NCBI RefSeq assembly: GCF_000247695.1
Contig: NW_004624734.1
Coordinates: forward strand, 39,702,222 to 39,766,221
Length of the DNA stretch: 64,000 bases
Direction: 5' to 3'
Origin: Heterocephalus glaber
Lineage: Eukaryota > Chordata > Mammalia > Rodentia > Bathyergidae
Below are positions 62,100 to 64,000 of the stretch, one piece after another; within the stretch, counting starts at the first letter, position 1; the number at the start of each line of letters is the position of its first letter. Under the pieces are notes generated by a model, which was not told the DNA's origin, ran no database searches, and was given only the letters and a program-made list of their open reading frames with translations. Made by a program: the position numbers and the translations under genes.

Positions 62100-62285
62100 C
62101 ACAAAATTTGGAAATGAGAAGGAGACCAAGACATGGAAAGAGAAGGGAGAGAACAGAGAGAAGAGGGAAGTTAAAAAATTAACATGTGTTATGTACAAGT
62201 ACCAACTCTCCATGATGAATGTAATTATTATGTGCTGCAAACATGTAATAAAACTTTTAAAATTAAAAAATATAATAGTTCTACC
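62100..62285 (+). mobile_element. Unassigned insertion between L1 3' UTR pieces
   Basis: The L1 3' UTR is continuous in content before (CACAAAATTTGG) and after (CTACCCCAAAAGAAGAATGT) this stretch, which has a purine-rich start, then ATGAATGTAATTATTATGTG and AATAAAACTTTTAAAATTAA with an A-rich end. It looks like a short retroposed 3' end of a LINE. Family unknown. Confidence 0.4.
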
Positions 62286-63191
62286 CCAAAAGAAGAATGT
62301 TCAGGAAAACACTATTCATAATAAACGACCTGGAAAAATCCAAAAGTTCACCAAGAGAAAGTAAACAAATGGATGCTACATTTATATAATGGGATACTAC
62401 TCCGAAATAAAATACTAACAGTATTCCCAATAGTATGAGTGAATCTCACAGAAATGATGTTGAACAAAAGAGGACATCTTGTATAATTCCATTTACAGGC
62501 ACTTCTACAACAGACAGAACTAATGTGCAGTGCAAGAAAGCATTGTATTTATTGTCTTGGGCAGCATGGGTGCCTGGGAAAGGACACGAGGGAACTTTTT
62601 GAGAGATGGAAATGTTCCCTGTCTTGGACTGGGGAGCTGCTTACTCAGTTGCATCCATTTGTTGAAATCCAAATTACTTCTGATCATTCATTTCACCATA
62701 TATAAACTTTAGTTCAATTTAAAAAGTACTTTTGTGAGGGGAGAGTTTAGAGCAGGGGATGAGGCACAATACCCCTTAAAGAATAAGGATAAAAGAGAGA
62801 TTATAAAATAAGAGAACATGATCCCTAATTTTCTTTCATAGATACTCAGAGACAAACTAAAAGGTTGGCACAAAACTAAAAATCTAAAGTAGAGTTTAAC
62901 AGGCATGAATCAAAAGAGGCAAGAAAATAATAATCAGCTAAGATGATGATGAATAACAACAAAAATTCGTCAAACAAAACACAAGATTATCAGATTTACC
63001 AAATATATTTAACCTGGCAGTCTGAACCAAAAGACCTTTGAACAATAACATCCAGCCAGCTCAACTTATGACAGTGATTATTTAAAACATCTTTTTTACA
63101 CAATGATTTTATAGCTTCCATGATAGAAATTCCTACTAAGTATGAAGTGAGATTATGCATAGATCACAAACCAAACAAAACTCATTCTTAC

Positions 63192-63255
63192 CTTCAGTGA
63201 AACTCCCTGTCAGAGTGATTACCACAAACACTTTCCCCTCTGGCTCCAGATCCAC
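63192..63255 (-). CDS. PRKCH: PRKCH exon: end of C2 domain / linker (64 bp)
   Basis: This is the most upstream exon in the window. It starts after an acceptor TTTTCCTAG and ends at the donor GAAG|GTAAGAA. It reads VDLEPEGKVFVV then ITLTGSFTE, plus the first base of the next codon (residues 1-21 of the fragment reconstructed here). This is the last beta-strand region of the N-terminal C2 domain of novel PKCs and the start of the linker to the pseudosubstrate. It starts in phase 0, as expected after the preceding exon, which human PKC eta (as I recall it) ends with EGW. Its next exon lies 45.5 kb away. The match to human PKC eta is essentially complete over this short stretch. Confidence 0.95.
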
Positions 63256-64000
63256 CTAGGAAAAGAAAAACAAAATCATGCTATATTTTAATATTAAAGT
63301 ATTTTTGAAGGTTTTAATTCTTTAGAGAGGCCTAAATGGATGTATCACAGCCATTAATCAAATCTACATCTTTTTTTTATAGTAGAGGCAAACCTCATGA
63401 AATTATAAAGGTTGAAAATTCAATCTAAAAGAAACTTTTCAAAGTGGTCTTCCTCTTGAATTTCATTGTCTTCCATTTTTGGCTCTTCATGATACAGAGA
63501 AGCATTTATACACTTGTTAATGGTTTCTGAGACATCCATACCTCATGCACATCACTACTAAGAACAGCATCTTATTAAACCCATGGCAAGTCGTATATAA
63601 GGTAGAAAATAATGGCAATATATAGTAATGAACAAATGTGGGATGATTGACTGCAAATCTTTAGTTTTATGGAGTAAAAAGTCCAAAGAAACTCCACCTA
63701 TGTTTTCACTCAAGCCTAGACAATATTAAAGGACTGGAGAAGGAAGTTCAGGACCTTTGCATTACTCTCCACTATTCACGGGAGTACCCAAATCCCTTGA
63801 AATCAGCTATCAGCTGAAATATCAAGACATGCACTCTGCAAGCCAGGCACACATCCTGTTCTACAGCGAGTCTGCTGCAAGGCCCTCAGGTTCAAAGTGT
63901 GACCAGGTGACGGGCTCCACCTTCCTGGATGCCAACCTCACTATCTACAAACACCTCAACACCTCTCCGTGTGAGGTGCTTGTACACTCAAACACATGCG
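63256..64000 (-). other. PRKCH upstream intron (partial)
   Basis: This is intron upstream of the C2-linker exon. The rest of the C2 domain is not encoded on the minus strand here. The plus strand shows an unexplained open frame from about 63733 to the window edge (see findings). Confidence 0.7.

Larger units (their letters stand above)
59860..62520 (+). mobile_element. Old L1, ORF2 reverse transcriptase to 3' UTR, broken by SINEs
   Basis: Collinear L1 ORF2 pieces on the plus strand include IQTANIMPNEER (60.12 kb), KLIYIFNTLSIQNPEGYY and EIHKLILKLKSK (61.05-61.15 kb), and LNLTYYKATGRKTMWYMHKD (61.22-61.29 kb). The 3' UTR follows (GTGTTGGTGAGGATATAG, ACTGCTGGTTAGACAG, GGATGCTACATTTATATAAT, GTATAATTCCATTTACAGG). 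ID and B1 insertions at 60.19, 60.52 and 60.74 kb and another stretch near 62.1-62.28 kb split it. The longest frame left (61042-61356) is a decayed ORF2 piece, not a host gene. Confidence 0.8.
17645..63191 (-). other. PRKCH large intron (45,547 bp)
   Basis: This single intron makes up 71 percent of the window. Besides the repeats listed separately I found no exon with flanking splice sites matching PKC eta, no RNA gene and no CpG-rich promoter. Long stretches with nothing I can name are roughly 17.7-19.4, 20.9-22.1, 22.4-24.4, 26.6-28.5, 29.3-31.0, 33.4-34.9, 36.3-37.3, 41.1-42.6, 43.2-45.9, 49.0-49.9, 52.0-55.2 and 58.9-59.8 kb. These probably include old, diverged transposon remnants that a library search would name. 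Confidence 0.7.

Overview
This is mammalian genomic DNA, and everything that can be assigned with confidence belongs to one gene on the minus strand. Eight exons of PRKCH, which encodes the novel protein kinase C eta, run from about 63.2 kb down to 3.6 kb. Spliced in order with GT/AG boundaries they give an uninterrupted, in-phase 915-base (305-codon) segment. It covers the linker after the C2 domain, the pseudosubstrate, both diacylglycerol-binding C1 zinc fingers, the V3 hinge, and the first part of the kinase N-lobe (glycine loop, ATP-anchoring Lys, alpha-C Glu). The promoter, the first exon(s) with the body of the C2 domain, and the rest of the kinase domain and 3' UTR lie outside the window.

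The source is a rodent. The tRNA-derived ID family is abundant, and 7SL-derived B1 and B1+ID composites are present. Many ID copies share a diagnostic form (GGGCCGGGGATTTAGCTCAG at the start, GTTCGATCCCCGGTACC plus an A tail at the end). I suspect a hystricognath such as an African mole-rat, but cannot prove it. Ancient placental repeats (MER20, MLT1-type LTRs, L2, MIR, L1M) fit a eutherian genome. There is no CpG island, bacterial gene, CRISPR array or intact viral gene.

Layout, in window order: 0-3.6 kb is intron downstream of the last kinase exon seen. From 3.6 to 17.6 kb, seven exons are separated by introns of 138 to 3,317 bases, one exon being only 35 bases. From 17.6 to 63.2 kb is a single 45.5-kb intron filled with L1, L2, MIR, MaLR-type LTR, hAT, Tigger and ID/B1 insertions. 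At 63.19-63.26 kb is the exon joining the C2 domain to the C1 region, and from 63.26 kb to the end is the start of another upstream intron.

I did not find a new multi-gene system. The items most worth a second look are: the 35-base exon; a 13-unit CA/TG repeat next to a 56-base pure purine/pyrimidine tract just inside the 5' splice site of the neighbouring intron; an inverted pair of mariner-like transposase fragments; an unidentified 417-base insertion in an L1; a truncated hAT element with a clean terminal repeat; a MER20 copy; and an unexplained open frame on the plus strand at the right edge.
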